Origin: CAZICM01 sp964537685
Lineage (GTDB): Bacteria > Myxococcota_A > Polyangia > Polyangiales > Polyangiaceae
Assembly (NCBI GenBank): GCA_964537685.1
Contig: CAZICM010000018.1
Coordinates: 62,001 to 126,000, forward strand
Reading direction: 5' to 3'
DNA length: 64,000 nt
The notes under the pieces: model-generated
Told to the model about the DNA's origin: nothing
The model's database searches: none
What the model saw: the letters and a program-made list of their open reading frames with translations, nothing else
Shown: positions 1-8,853 of the stretch, one piece after another
How the letters are laid out: each line of letters begins with the position of its first letter
Numbering within the stretch: position 1 is the first letter of the stretch
Made by a program: the position numbers and the translations under genes

Positions 1-282
1 GGCTTCTTGAATGGTTAAAGCCGGCAGCGGAATCAGCGATAAAAGCGGCACTTCGACGACATAGATCACCGGCTCTCCCAGGGGGCCCGGCTTGGTATAG
101 GTAAACGTAACCATGCGAAGCTCGGCAAAATCGTCCCCCGTAAATCCAAAGGTGCGGACGAAATCCAAAAAGCTTTCGCAGGCATATTTATCGGCGTCGA
201 TAAGAGCCACGATGGGCATAGCAAAGAGCATTCCCAAATCGACATAGGGCACAACGGCTTTGTTTTGATCGTTGGAAGGCAT
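1..282 (-). CDS. DUF2589-like protein, C-terminal part cut by window edge
   Basis: Reading leftwards from ATG at 282 the frame stays open to base 1, so 94 codons are visible and the stop lies outside the window. The start follows an AAGGAGAT Shine-Dalgarno that overlaps the stop codon of the gene before it (297), so the two are probably translationally coupled. The visible end, with VPLLSLIPLPALTI, is the hydrophobic strand pattern seen in DUF2589 proteins and matches the VPLLSIVTIPYLAI segment of the protein at 767-1651. No signal peptide or transmembrane segment. DUF2589 has no established function, so I assign none. Assignment rests on this internal similarity. Confidence 0.75.
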   Translation of the reverse strand, partial: MPSNDQNKAVVPYVDLGMLFAMPIVALIDADKYACESFLDFVRTFGFTGDDFAELRMVTFTYTKPGPLGEPVIYVVEVPLLSLIPLPALTIQEA

Positions 283-296
283 GTTTTTATATCTCC

Positions 297-677
297 TTAT
301 GCCTTTCCTTCGGGCTTTGCGGGCTGCTGAGGCGGAAGCTCCAGCGTCTCGGCATCGGTCACGCGCACACTCATCTTCATGGTGCTAATGGCTGAACAGG
401 GAAGCGTGGCCAAATCGGGCGCCGCCACATAGACATACATCGTGGGCGCCGGATTGCCGCTCTCTGCGCTGGGAGGCTCGATACTCGCCACCGCATACTG
501 CAATTCAATATTGGCCAGCTCCAGCCTTGCGCTGGGCACCGCCATCACGCTCAATGTATTTTCACCGCTCGCATACTCCTTTTGAAGCCATTCCGTGTAT
601 TGATCAGAGATATGCTGAGCCTCCGAAAGCGCTGCCAGCATGGAACCCACAACCTGATCGAGCCTATAAGGTGTCAT
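297..677 (-). CDS. Small conserved-looking protein in DUF2589 cluster
   Basis: Encodes 126 aa starting MTPYRLDQVVGSML with no signal peptide. The N-terminal 40 residues look helical and amphipathic; the middle (about 50-105) has alternating strands with the segment MSVRVTD; the C-terminus is Pro-rich and charged (PPQQPAKPEGKA). It lies between two DUF2589-type genes in the same direction, 14 bp from the next start, so it is probably part of one operon with them. I do not recognise the family. Strand-rich sequence and context suggest a structural or binding partner of the DUF2589 proteins, which is inference. Confidence 0.7.
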   Translation of the reverse strand: MTPYRLDQVVGSMLAALSEAQHISDQYTEWLQKEYASGENTLSVMAVPSARLELANIELQYAVASIEPPSAESGNPAPTMYVYVAAPDLATLPCSAISTMKMSVRVTDAETLELPPQQPAKPEGKA

Positions 678-766
678 CGTTTCTATTCCTCTTGCTAAAA
701 TACTGGCCTCCGCGATACATACCCACGGAAGGCGGCATAGCCGCAGAGGCCGGTATTTGCTATTTT

Positions 767-1651
767 TTAGCCAACCGTAATCGGCACTTTTTGCTCAACG
801 GCCGCACCGTTGATGGTCGATGCAAAAGTCACTAAAATCACCGTTGGTTCAGCAACTGCCTTGATATACTTCAGCGTAAAGATCACCTTGCCCGTAGCAT
901 CCGTGGTGCCATTGGCAGGGGTGACCGTGAGCGTCGTATCGTCGCCGCTGGTTGCTGTAATTGTAGCGCCGGCGATAGCGCGGTTCATACCGCTGATGGC
1001 AATGGCCTCGACGCGCACCTGTTCATCCAGGATTGGAATGGCTGTTGTCGGCAGGAGGACCAGCACATCCCCCGTAGGATCGCGCGCAACCACGCTTTCA
1101 TTGAGGATATTGAGAACGGTGGCCAAGCCCGCCGGCATTTGCGATTGAGAGGCGTGAACCCGCACGTCCATATTGTATTCGACCGAATACTTTGAATTGG
1201 CCGTGGCCGTGGAATCCTTCTTCGTGGAAACGCTCGCCTTGAAATTAGACTTCACAAACCAATAGTTTGCGCTCACGTTGGCTTCGCTGGAGAAATTCGT
1301 CGAATTGGTATCGACAGACGACGAACTGGACTCCGCAGCGATATTGGCCTTGAAGTCGATGGTGAGGTCATCGATAGCAAGGTAAGGAATGGTGACGATG
1401 GACAGAAGGGGCACGACCAGGTTGCGGGTCATGCCTCGCGAATCGGAGTAACTAAAGGCTACGACAATAGCCTCATACTGTCCGTCCGCGTTCTTCTGAA
1501 GGCCCACCGATTGGATGAAGTCGACACTAACCAGGGCCGCAGTGGCCTGAGCCTTAATCGCCGCATCCAGAGGCGCGCCGATTAGATTCCCAAAGGGAAT
1601 CATTTGCAACTGCTGCGTTGCTACTTGAGAGGGAGTGACGTCGATAGCCAT
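767..1651 (-). CDS. DUF2589 protein with C-terminal Ig-like (Big_1-type) domain
   Basis: Start ATG at 1651 (MAIDVTPSQ) is chosen over an upstream in-frame start because AAGGAG sits just before it. The product is 294 aa. Residues about 10-195 carry the DUF2589 pattern: an N-terminal segment with IPFGNLIGAPLDAAIKAQ, then VPLLSIVTIPYLAIDDLTID and a long strand region ending in YNMDVRVHASQSQMPAGL. Residues about 205-294 resemble a bacterial Ig-like/invasin Big_1 domain (GATITATSGDD, then TDATGKVIFTL). No signal peptide or lipobox, so it is probably cytoplasmic or exported by an unknown route. First gene of the left-edge cluster. Confidence 0.8.
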   Translation of the reverse strand: MAIDVTPSQVATQQLQMIPFGNLIGAPLDAAIKAQATAALVSVDFIQSVGLQKNADGQYEAIVVAFSYSDSRGMTRNLVVPLLSIVTIPYLAIDDLTIDFKANIAAESSSSSVDTNSTNFSSEANVSANYWFVKSNFKASVSTKKDSTATANSKYSVEYNMDVRVHASQSQMPAGLATVLNILNESVVARDPTGDVLVLLPTTAIPILDEQVRVEAIAISGMNRAIAGATITATSGDDTTLTVTPANGTTDATGKVIFTLKYIKAVAEPTVILVTFASTINGAAVEQKVPITVG

Positions 1652-2026
1652 GTATGACTCCTTGAACGTAATTGGAGAGAGCTCCGTTTGTGAAGGTAGG
1701 CGTGCTTCTTTGTTTTGGTCAAGCAAAAGGGGGCTTCCCATTCGAAGGGCACAAGTTGCTTGTTTTATCGAAGATAACCGATGTCAACGGCCCCGGTGAT
1801 TCATATCCACCTTCACGGGCGTCCCATTGAAGGAGATGAAGGAAGGCGATAGCGTGTTGCAATCATCCATACCATTATTTGCTGAATGCGTTGGAGAGAA
1901 ACACGGCTGTACCGATATCGGTATGGCGTGGGAAGGCTGATCACTTTTTATTTGGAGTGGACACGCGAGGAAGGCGTTGACAGCCCACAATCGGCAGGTG
2001 AAAAAAGATTGGTTCTGAATCCCGCC
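1652..2026. other. Intergenic region, 375 bp
   Basis: Lies between the start of the DUF2589 cluster and the stop of the lipoprotein gene at 2027. It must hold the promoter of the minus-strand DUF2589 operon, but I see no convincing -35/-10 pair. Small open frames here have no ribosome site and no recognisable composition. No tandem repeat or strong hairpin seen. Confidence 0.5.
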
Positions 2027-2725
2027 CTACTTTGACCTCGCATTAAACTCCTTCGCAGCCTTCTTCATCTCATCCACCTCGCCCTTCGTATGCACCTTCG
2101 TCTCCTTGGTCGAGGGAATCGAGTTATAAATTTGGGTCGCCGGAGAGCATTTATTGCCCCCAAATGCAAAATAACCCAACGTGTACGATCCAAGACCTCC
2201 GCCTATGGCGCCGATGCTCCCGTACACCACCGCCGCGCCCGTGTCTTTATCCTTGAGCGCGGCTCCAACACCCATACCGACCAAGCCCCCAAGCAACAGC
2301 GCTATGCCAATATAACGAGGCACATTAGCCCCCTGGCACGAATCCCGGTAGTCGTTCAGCTTGGTCATATTTTCGTTCCACTTGGGGTCCGTCAGCGCGA
2401 CAAACTCGGCCAAGCTCAATTTGTTGTCGGCATAGGTTGCCTCGGCCTCCCAATGGACAACCGGCACATCCTCCCAATAGGTGGTGACAAGACATGCCTG
2501 CGAACCTGGAACATGACCCTGGGGACAGGTATACGATTTTTTCTCTTGCTTTTCGATGGCATCTTCCGAGTGCGCTTCCACCGTCACTTGTTCACCCGGA
2601 ATCACTTTCACGGCGACCTCGGGCGGAGGCGGAGGCGCTGAGCCATAACAGCCGGCAAGCAGCGAAAGCGCGGGGAGAAGCCAAAGAGCCTTGTGAGATG
2701 TGCGTGTTCTTTGTGTCTGCGTCAT
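2027..2725 (-). CDS. Predicted lipoprotein with central glycine-zipper-like hydrophobic region
   Basis: Product of 232 aa from ATG 2725 (an upstream start at 2746 adds 7 residues). An N-terminal signal peptide ends in the lipobox LLAGC, followed by a short poly-Pro stretch. Around residues 140-195 there are two Gly-rich hydrophobic segments (IALLLGGLVGMGVGAAL and IGAIGGGLGSYTLGYFAFGG), reminiscent of glycine-zipper segments of outer-membrane lipoproteins. The rest is charged. Lies divergently from the gene at 2854, sharing a 128-bp promoter interval. Family not recognised; probably envelope-anchored. Confidence 0.75.
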   Translation of the reverse strand: MTQTQRTRTSHKALWLLPALSLLAGCYGSAPPPPPEVAVKVIPGEQVTVEAHSEDAIEKQEKKSYTCPQGHVPGSQACLVTTYWEDVPVVHWEAEATYADNKLSLAEFVALTDPKWNENMTKLNDYRDSCQGANVPRYIGIALLLGGLVGMGVGAALKDKDTGAAVVYGSIGAIGGGLGSYTLGYFAFGGNKCSPATQIYNSIPSTKETKVHTKGEVDEMKKAAKEFNARSK

Positions 2726-2853
2726 GATGGGCGCGCACGGAAACACAACAAACCAATGCTGTCAATTTAAAAAACGAATCATCGGTGTTGTTTTTTTTGC
2801 CGGGCCCCAAATCTCTCTTTACACCCCGAAAAAAGCATGTCTACTCTTCACCC

Positions 2854-5800
2854 ATGCGCACTCGCCATACATTATCCGCTTTAGGGCTCGCCGCGAACAG
2901 CGCGGCACTTGTCTTTCTTCTTTCCGCCTGCTCGTCATTCCCAGAGGGCGAATCCGTCTTGGAATCTCAGCAAGCCCTGCTCGGCCAGGGAACCATCAAG
3001 GAAAGTGAACCCAATGGAACGCCTATGCAGGCGAATTCCATCGGTAACAACAATGCCGTTATCCGCGCGCCTATCTATGCCCTGGGCGATGTCGATGTGT
3101 TTTCTTTTAGCGCCAATATGAACGATGTGCTCTACGCGGGCACCATGACTTCAGCTTCGCCCAATAGCCAGGATTCCGTGCTCGAACTGCTCGCGCCCGA
3201 TGGTACGACGCTCCTCGAAAGCGATGACGATAATGGCTCGTTTTCAAGTACTTCTTCTGTCATCGCGGGGAAGATTCTTCCCATGACAGGCACCTATTTC
3301 CTGCGCCTTCAGCAAAAGGGCGGCACCGGCCATATCCGCCCCTACGATCTCCATCACCGGGTTCAAACCGGTATGCCCGCCCTGGAAGCCGAACCCAACA
3401 ATGGCCTGGGTCAAGCCACGCCCCTGCCCGCTTCAGGCTGGGCCGCGGGCGCGCTCGCCGATGCCAGCGATGTCGATATCTTTTCATTGGCACTCAATGC
3501 CGGCGATACCGTGTTTGTCGCGGTCGATGCCGATCCTGAGCGCGATAATGTGCAATGGAACCCGCTTATCGCCTTTGGGCCTTTTAATAACGTGATGCTT
3601 CAAGTCAACGATATGGGCGGCGCGGGCGGCCCCGATGCAGAAGCGTTTTATGGAACCGTAAAGGCCGCGGGAACCTATAATGTCTCGGTTGCATCGGCCC
3701 CCGGCTCCAATACCTTTGGAACGTACTCGGTCAGCGTAAGCGTGCATCCCGCGGTGCCCGCAACGGCCAAATGCACAACGTACACGACGGCGGATATGCC
3801 TCAAATGATTCCCGCCGGCGGCGGTACGGCCATGCAGACCATTACCATCCCCGGCAATCCCAGAATCGCCGACCTCGATATCTCGCTTCAGTTCAATCAC
3901 GCCGACGGCTCGGATATCGATGCGTATTTAATATCTCCAGCGGGCAATTCCAATGGCATTTTCACCGATGTCGGTAGCCCAACCTTCCCCAATTTCGATT
4001 TCACCCTGGACGATGAAGCCGGGATTCCGGTCAATACCTACACAGCGCTTTCGGGGCTCGTGGTTCAATCTGAAAATAGCTATAGGCTGCATTGGTTCGA
4101 TGGGGAAAATGCCGGCGGAACATGGACTCTGGTACTAGACGACGATACCGCGAATATGGCGGGCGGCACCCTAACCAGCTTTAGCCTAACGGTATGCGAG
4201 CCTCCCGCAGCGCCAACCTGCAATGGAGGAACAATGCCCGTAGTGCCCTTTATGACGGATTTTGAAGCGGGAGCCTCGGGCTTTACCCATAGCGGACAAG
4301 CGGACGAATGGGAACTCGGTATGCCCACGGCGGCGCCTATCACCGGATGCAATAGCGGCAATCAATGCTGGAAGACCGATTTAGACAATACCTACGATTC
4401 CAATAGCAATCAGAATCTGGTTTCGCCCTCCATTGATTTAAGCCTGGCTATGGCGCCCATTCGGGCTTCCTGGGCCATGAAATATCAAATGGATTCGGCC
4501 ACCAACGACTCAATGTACGTGGAAATCCGGGAAGTTGGCGGCGCCAATCCGCGAAGGATTTATCAATTCTTGGATGGGCAGATGCAAACACCGATCGGAA
4601 CCATCAACACCAATCTTCAGGAAAGCGCCGGCTGGGGCATCCACGAGGCAGACATCAGCGATTATGCGGGCAAGATGGTGGAATTGGTGTTCCATGTGGA
4701 CAGCAGCGCCAACAACAATTTTGGAGGGCTCGCGGTCGATGACATCAAGATATCGGGCTGTGCGCTGGAGATTTGCGGCAATGGCGTGATGGAAGGGGGA
4801 GAGACCTGTGATGATGGAAACACCATGAATGGCGATGGTTGTTCATCGGTATGCCAGATTGAAGGCATGGGAACGGGCGGCGCGGGCGGCTCAGGAAGCT
4901 CCAGCAGTTCGGGAGGAAGCTCGAGCAGCTCGGGAGGCACGGGTGGAGGCGGCGGCGCTGGAACGGGTGGTTCGGGAACGGGCGGTTCAGGAACGGGTGG
5001 CATGGGAAGCGGGGGCTCGGGAATGGGCGGCGCTGGAACGGGCGGGAATGCCACGGGAGGCAGCGGAAGCACGGGATCGGGCAAACCTGTCAATATGGGT
5101 ACGATCGCAGAGGACACCGGTTGTGGATGTCAGCTTCCTGGAAGCAATACACCGGCCCAGCCATGGCTCTTGAGCATGGGTTTGTTGGGGCTCTTGGGTT
5201 TCAGGCGGCGCCGCGGTTGGATTTCGGGCCTGGCTCTTGGCAGCGGGCTCTGTGCGGCGTTTGTCGCGTGTTCAGGCGATACCGTCACCTCGGGCGGTTC
5301 ATCGAACAGCACGAGCTCGTCTTCGGGTACTGGAGGCATGAATAGCACCTCCGGCGTCGGGGGAAGCTCCCAGACAGGCGGTGGAATGATCGGCATGGGC
5401 GGCGCTCCAGGAACCGGTGGAATGATGCCGGGAAGCGGCGGAATGATGATGCCTCCAGGACCCAAATCTTGCGTGGGCGATGCGGACTGTGTGGGCGCCT
5501 GTCCTCCTGGATCGGCGGCCTGCGCCTGTGAATCGACGCCGATGGGAATGGTCTGCTTACCAACCTGTCAGGTGGATTCGGATTGTCCCAAAGGTCCGAT
5601 GGGGCTCGAGTTGATCTGCAAGAATGGAGTATGCTCACCCAATTTTGGAGGTGGAACGGGAGGCGGAGGAGGCATGGGTCCGGTAAGCTGCCAGACGAAT
5701 GCTGATTGTTTTGGGGCCTGCACGCCTGGTTCGCTTGGGTGCGAGTGTGCTTCTTTACCGCAAGGGATGCTCTGTACTTCGACATGCACGGTTGACGCGC

Positions 5801-5862
5801 ATTGTCCTCCCGGCCCAAATGGGATGACGCTGACGTGTCAGGCCGGATATTGCTTGCCTTAA
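2854..5862 (+). CDS. PPC / P-domain / MYXO-CTERM lipoprotein fused to a second Cys-rich lipoprotein-like half
   Basis: 1002 aa from ATG 2854; the signal peptide has lipobox LLSAC. Domains in order: two PPC-type domains (about 45-160 and 170-300; motifs ESEPNGT, GDVDVFSF, EAEPNN, SDVDIFSL), a proprotein-convertase P-domain (about 305-450), a MAM/concanavalin-like module (about 460-630), a DUF4215-type Cys repeat (GETCDDGN), a Gly/Ser linker, and a MYXO-CTERM tail with GCGC, hydrophobic segment and RRRR at 5203-5214. The frame then continues for about 216 codons: a second hydrophobic segment ending FVAC at 5269-5271, another Gly/Ser linker, and two Cys-rich repeats (CVGDADCVGAC, CQTNADCFGAC). 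The first half alone looks like a complete surface protein. The junction could be a lost stop codon, a gene fusion or a sequencing error. Confidence 0.85.
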   Translation: MRTRHTLSALGLAANSAALVFLLSACSSFPEGESVLESQQALLGQGTIKESEPNGTPMQANSIGNNNAVIRAPIYALGDVDVFSFSANMNDVLYAGTMTSASPNSQDSVLELLAPDGTTLLESDDDNGSFSSTSSVIAGKILPMTGTYFLRLQQKGGTGHIRPYDLHHRVQTGMPALEAEPNNGLGQATPLPASGWAAGALADASDVDIFSLALNAGDTVFVAVDADPERDNVQWNPLIAFGPFNNVMLQVNDMGGAGGPDAEAFYGTVKAAGTYNVSVASAPGSNTFGTYSVSVSVHPAVPATAKCTTYTTADMPQMIPAGGGTAMQTITIPGNPRIADLDISLQFNHADGSDIDAYLISPAGNSNGIFTDVGSPTFPNFDFTLDDEAGIPVNTYTALSGLVVQSENSYRLHWFDGENAGGTWTLVLDDDTANMAGGTLTSFSLTVCEPPAAPTCNGGTMPVVPFMTDFEAGASGFTHSGQADEWELGMPTAAPITGCNSGNQCWKTDLDNTYDSNSNQNLVSPSIDLSLAMAPIRASWAMKYQMDSATNDSMYVEIREVGGANPRRIYQFLDGQMQTPIGTINTNLQESAGWGIHEADISDYAGKMVELVFHVDSSANNNFGGLAVDDIKISGCALEICGNGVMEGGETCDDGNTMNGDGCSSVCQIEGMGTGGAGGSGSSSSSGGSSSSSGGTGGGGGAGTGGSGTGGSGTGGMGSGGSGMGGAGTGGNATGGSGSTGSGKPVNMGTIAEDTGCGCQLPGSNTPAQPWLLSMGLLGLLGFRRRRGWISGLALGSGLCAAFVACSGDTVTSGGSSNSTSSSSGTGGMNSTSGVGGSSQTGGGMIGMGGAPGTGGMMPGSGGMMMPPGPKSCVGDADCVGACPPGSAACACESTPMGMVCLPTCQVDSDCPKGPMGLELICKNGVCSPNFGGGTGGGGGMGPVSCQTNADCFGACTPGSLGCECASLPQGMLCTSTCTVDAHCPPGPNGMTLTCQAGYCLP

Positions 5863-5876
5863 AGGCAGACCCATCT

Positions 5877-6611
5877 TTAGATATTAAACAACTCCCTAAA
5901 GGTATCGCTCAATTTTTCCTTGGCGACATCGCGCAGCGGCGTACCATGCGCGCTTAGCAGATGTTGAAAAGGAAGCTCTTTAATGCGGGCAAAGTCGCTG
6001 GGCTGAGGCTTTGCAAACATTCTCCATCCAGGGCCAACATTGGCCGGCTTGATAAATCCAAATTGAGTCATTCTTTCCTTGGAGGATTCATCAAAGTATT
6101 CGTCGGCCGTGGCCCAATTCTGAAGGCTATCGCAGGAAATCAAAATGCCTCCCGCCCGAACGAGCAAGAGCAATCCCTCGGGCATTTCTGCGCTTTCATA
6201 GCGGAAAAACGTGCAGCCCGAGAAGGGCGTTGGGTCTCCCACGCTTAATTCTTGATCGGTGGGCAGACCGCTTTCGTGTTTCATTCCTGGCATGGCCCAA
6301 AGCTTGGCCTGATAGCGATCGACATAGAAGGCATCGTCGATTCCATGAAATGAACCCAGCTTAACAACATGGCGAACTTTACCGAGGGCATCGAGCGAAG
6401 CCAATCCGGCATCATCGAGCCGGACGGAATTGATGAGCGTGAGATCGCCGCCATCGCGAACCACCGTCATATTGCGGCTAAACTGCCAAGGCTGACCCTG
6501 AAAATGGGGACGGGTGGTGCCTGTAACAAAAAAGACCCCGGGAAATACTTCCTCGAGTTTTCCATGAGGCATGACAGGGGTGAATACATACGAGGAATTC
6601 GCATTGGACAT
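5877..6611 (-). CDS. Metallo-beta-lactamase-like fold protein without the HxHxDH motif
   Basis: 244 aa from ATG 6611, preceded by AAAGGAG at a longish spacing. It begins with a strand-rich stretch (VFPGVFFVTGTTR, NMTVVRDGGDLTLINSVRLDDAGL) that resembles MBL-fold/DUF4336-type proteins, and ends with a segment containing LLSAHGTPLRD, comparable to the last metal-binding region of the fold. The classical HxHxDH is missing; the equivalent place reads GSFHGIDDAF, so zinc hydrolase activity is doubtful. No signal peptide, so cytoplasmic. Convergent with the preceding gene, 14 bp away. Fold call is inference from strand pattern. Confidence 0.6.
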   Translation of the reverse strand: MSNANSSYVFTPVMPHGKLEEVFPGVFFVTGTTRPHFQGQPWQFSRNMTVVRDGGDLTLINSVRLDDAGLASLDALGKVRHVVKLGSFHGIDDAFYVDRYQAKLWAMPGMKHESGLPTDQELSVGDPTPFSGCTFFRYESAEMPEGLLLLVRAGGILISCDSLQNWATADEYFDESSKERMTQFGFIKPANVGPGWRMFAKPQPSDFARIKELPFQHLLSAHGTPLRDVAKEKLSDTFRELFNI

Positions 6612-6758
6612 GAGGTGCACAGCTCCTTTCGAATGGGCGCATAACATAGCGGTAGATGCACGACAAGATGAAAGTGTTATTTCAATCGTGTGGCCGGCGA
6701 CCCGTGTTCTTTGTTCTTTTGTTTCGGCACCGAATCGCTTAGACTCGGCATTTCTCTC

Positions 6759-8030
6759 ATGCTTCGCCCTCGTTTTGGAATGTGTGCCGTAGCGCTCTTC
6801 GCCCTTTGTCTCGATTGCAACAAAAAAAATCCGCCCGATCCGTCCGCTTCTTCATCGCCATCCAGCTCTCCCAGCGGAGCAGGCCCGGCCACTTCGCCTT
6901 TGCCCGCAGTGCCTCGAATCACCGCAACCAGCGGCGATATCGCACTCAATAACCTCGAAGCTCAGATTAGCCGGCTTGAATTGCGGCTGGCCAAGGCCAT
7001 CCCCCAAGCCAAGGCGTCCGCTGAAACGCTGGATGATACGCTCGAATTGGTCGAACTTTTGCTTACACGGGCCGAGTTTTTAGGGCGAATCGCCGACATG
7101 GAGCGGGCGCTCGTCTTGAGCGAAGAGCAATGTGCTCAATCCCCCAAGGAAGCCAAGGCTTTGTATGCGCGGGCCAGGGCCAGAGCTTCGTTTCACCGCT
7201 TTTCGGAGGCTTTGTTGGATTTGGAGGAGGCCCAAAAGCTCGGCATGAGGCCGGATTGGATCGAGCACAGGCGGGCTTTAATTTGGGCGGCCGAGGGGCG
7301 TTACGATGATGCTCTGCCTCTGCTTTCCAAGGCGGCCCTGGAGATGCCCAGCCTGGATTCACTGGGCGCGCTGGCTGTGCTGATGGGCGATATGGGCCGG
7401 CTTGAAGAAGCCAACCATTTCTTTGAGGAGGCGCTGGCTGTGTATCGGGACACGTCTCCCTTTCCGGTGGCATGGATTTTCTTTCAACAGGGGCTTTTAT
7501 GGGAGCGAAATGAAAAAATCCCCTTGGCGCGGGCTTATTTTGGAGCTGCGGCCGAAAAACTCCCCCGCTATGCGCATGCGCTGTCGCATTTGGCTTCCTA
7601 TCTTCCCTATGAGCAGGGGCGCAGAGCCTTGGAGCTCGTGATGGAGCGTTCGGACGATCCTGAATACCAGGGGCAGCTTGCGGAGTTGCTTCGGAGAATG
7701 GGTAAAACCGGTGAAGCCGGCGAACAGCTCGCCCAGGCAAAAGCCCGCTTTTTAACGATTACAGAACAATATCCCGAAGCGTTTGCCGATCATGGAGCGC
7801 GATTTTTTTTATACCGCTCGGTGGATAAAGCCAAAGCCCTACAGCTCGCACGCCTTGGGGCGGCCCGGCGAAAGACAGAAATGGCCTTGGATTTATGGTT
7901 ATCGGCGGCGCTTTCGGCGGATGCGGAACAAGATGCCTGTGATGCGGCCGCGCAGGGATTGAAGCTTCGTTATGCGTCGCCGGCGTTTCGGCAAATGGCC
8001 GAGAAGGTTGGCACCCAATGCAAGCCCTAG
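6759..8030 (+). CDS. TPR-repeat putative lipoprotein
   Basis: 423 aa from ATG 6759, chosen because it begins a signal-like segment (MLRPRFGMCAVALFALC). The cysteine in CLDC would be the lipidation site, but Asp at -1 makes this a poor lipobox, so a plain signal peptide is possible. A Pro/Ser-rich linker follows, then helical repeats with TPR character from about residue 90 to the end (for example AKALYARARARASFHRFSEALLDLEEA, read in two parts; HFFEEALAVY). Its stop TAG at 8028-8030 overlaps the stop of the convergent gene in the palindrome CTAG. A periplasmic scaffold role is inferred from the architecture only. Confidence 0.75.
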   Translation: MLRPRFGMCAVALFALCLDCNKKNPPDPSASSSPSSSPSGAGPATSPLPAVPRITATSGDIALNNLEAQISRLELRLAKAIPQAKASAETLDDTLELVELLLTRAEFLGRIADMERALVLSEEQCAQSPKEAKALYARARARASFHRFSEALLDLEEAQKLGMRPDWIEHRRALIWAAEGRYDDALPLLSKAALEMPSLDSLGALAVLMGDMGRLEEANHFFEEALAVYRDTSPFPVAWIFFQQGLLWERNEKIPLARAYFGAAAEKLPRYAHALSHLASYLPYEQGRRALELVMERSDDPEYQGQLAELLRRMGKTGEAGEQLAQAKARFLTITEQYPEAFADHGARFFLYRSVDKAKALQLARLGAARRKTEMALDLWLSAALSADAEQDACDAAAQGLKLRYASPAFRQMAEKVGTQCKP

Positions 8031-8740
8031 AGGCAATCGCCCTCCTCTAACTTCTGCCCCTCGCTGCACGTCAAAGCCTTGCACTTCTTCGTCGCCGAAT
8101 CGCACGATTGCGGAAAGGTCGTCACCCATCCGCCCTTGCCATCCAGGCATTTGGTGCCCCGGCAGTCGTCATCCTCGGTACAGGCTTCTCCAAACTTGGC
8201 CCGGCACTTCACTTGACCAACTGCGACGTCGACCTTCTGCGGCGAACCTTCTTTAATCTCAATCACCACGGATTTCGCAGGCTCTTGAATATGCGCGCCC
8301 GCCGTGCCGCCGTGAAATCCAACCCAGTCTCCATCGCCGATCGTCTCGCGCGGCTCTTTATGAACAATCGCCGCGAAGTGATATTTACCGGCTTCAATAC
8401 CCTTAATTTCAAAGGGAATGCTCTTTGCCGCGGCCTTCAGCTTCAGCTTCCCCTTATCGCCAAAATCGAAACGCGGCTCGAAGTTCTCACGCACGGCTTG
8501 AACCACGAGCACAACTTCCGCACCCGCGGGCAATTCAACGGGCGCGCTGATAACGCCTGAAATCGTAAGCTTTCCGCTGTTAAAACCGGGCCGCACAATC
8601 AAGGGTTCCGCCGCGGGCGCTGCTTCTTTTTTATCACCTGAATCGGCGCCTTGCTTTTCGCCGGACGGCTTACCACAGGCCGATGCACTAAGAGTAAGCC
8701 CACATAAAATACCGATAAAACAAGGCTGATTTGATTTCAT
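8027..8740 (-). CDS. Predicted lipoprotein, strand-rich, Cys-containing C-terminus
   Basis: 237 aa from ATG 8740, with GGAGG nine bases upstream. The signal peptide ends in the lipobox ASAC, followed by a charged linker (GEKQGADSGDKKEAAPAA). Residues about 45-170 alternate as strands and resemble a carboxypeptidase-regulatory/transthyretin-like fold (GFNSGKLTISGVISAPVELP read as two strands, KSIPFEIKGIEAGKYHFAAI). The C-terminal 60 residues contain about eight Cys in a pattern like other myxobacterial Cys-rich modules (CTEDDDCRGTKC). The fold call is tentative. Shares its stop region with the convergent TPR gene. Confidence 0.7.
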   Translation of the reverse strand: MKSNQPCFIGILCGLTLSASACGKPSGEKQGADSGDKKEAAPAAEPLIVRPGFNSGKLTISGVISAPVELPAGAEVVLVVQAVRENFEPRFDFGDKGKLKLKAAAKSIPFEIKGIEAGKYHFAAIVHKEPRETIGDGDWVGFHGGTAGAHIQEPAKSVVIEIKEGSPQKVDVAVGQVKCRAKFGEACTEDDDCRGTKCLDGKGGWVTTFPQSCDSATKKCKALTCSEGQKLEEGDCL

Positions 8741-8853
8741 ACGCACATCCTCCGAGAGCTTGGGCACCTGCGGTTGTTGCTCTTGATGACCGAGCGGCGC
8801 GCATTAGCCGATTGACGATCGCGCATCAAGCTTTTTGTTTTGCCCTATGCAGC

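Noticed and set aside
1784..1990. Possible small gene of 68 codons
   Set aside because: No ribosome site, mixed composition, within a promoter-containing gap.
5877..6611. Active zinc metallo-beta-lactamase
   Set aside because: The HxHxDH motif is absent, so only the fold similarity is retained.
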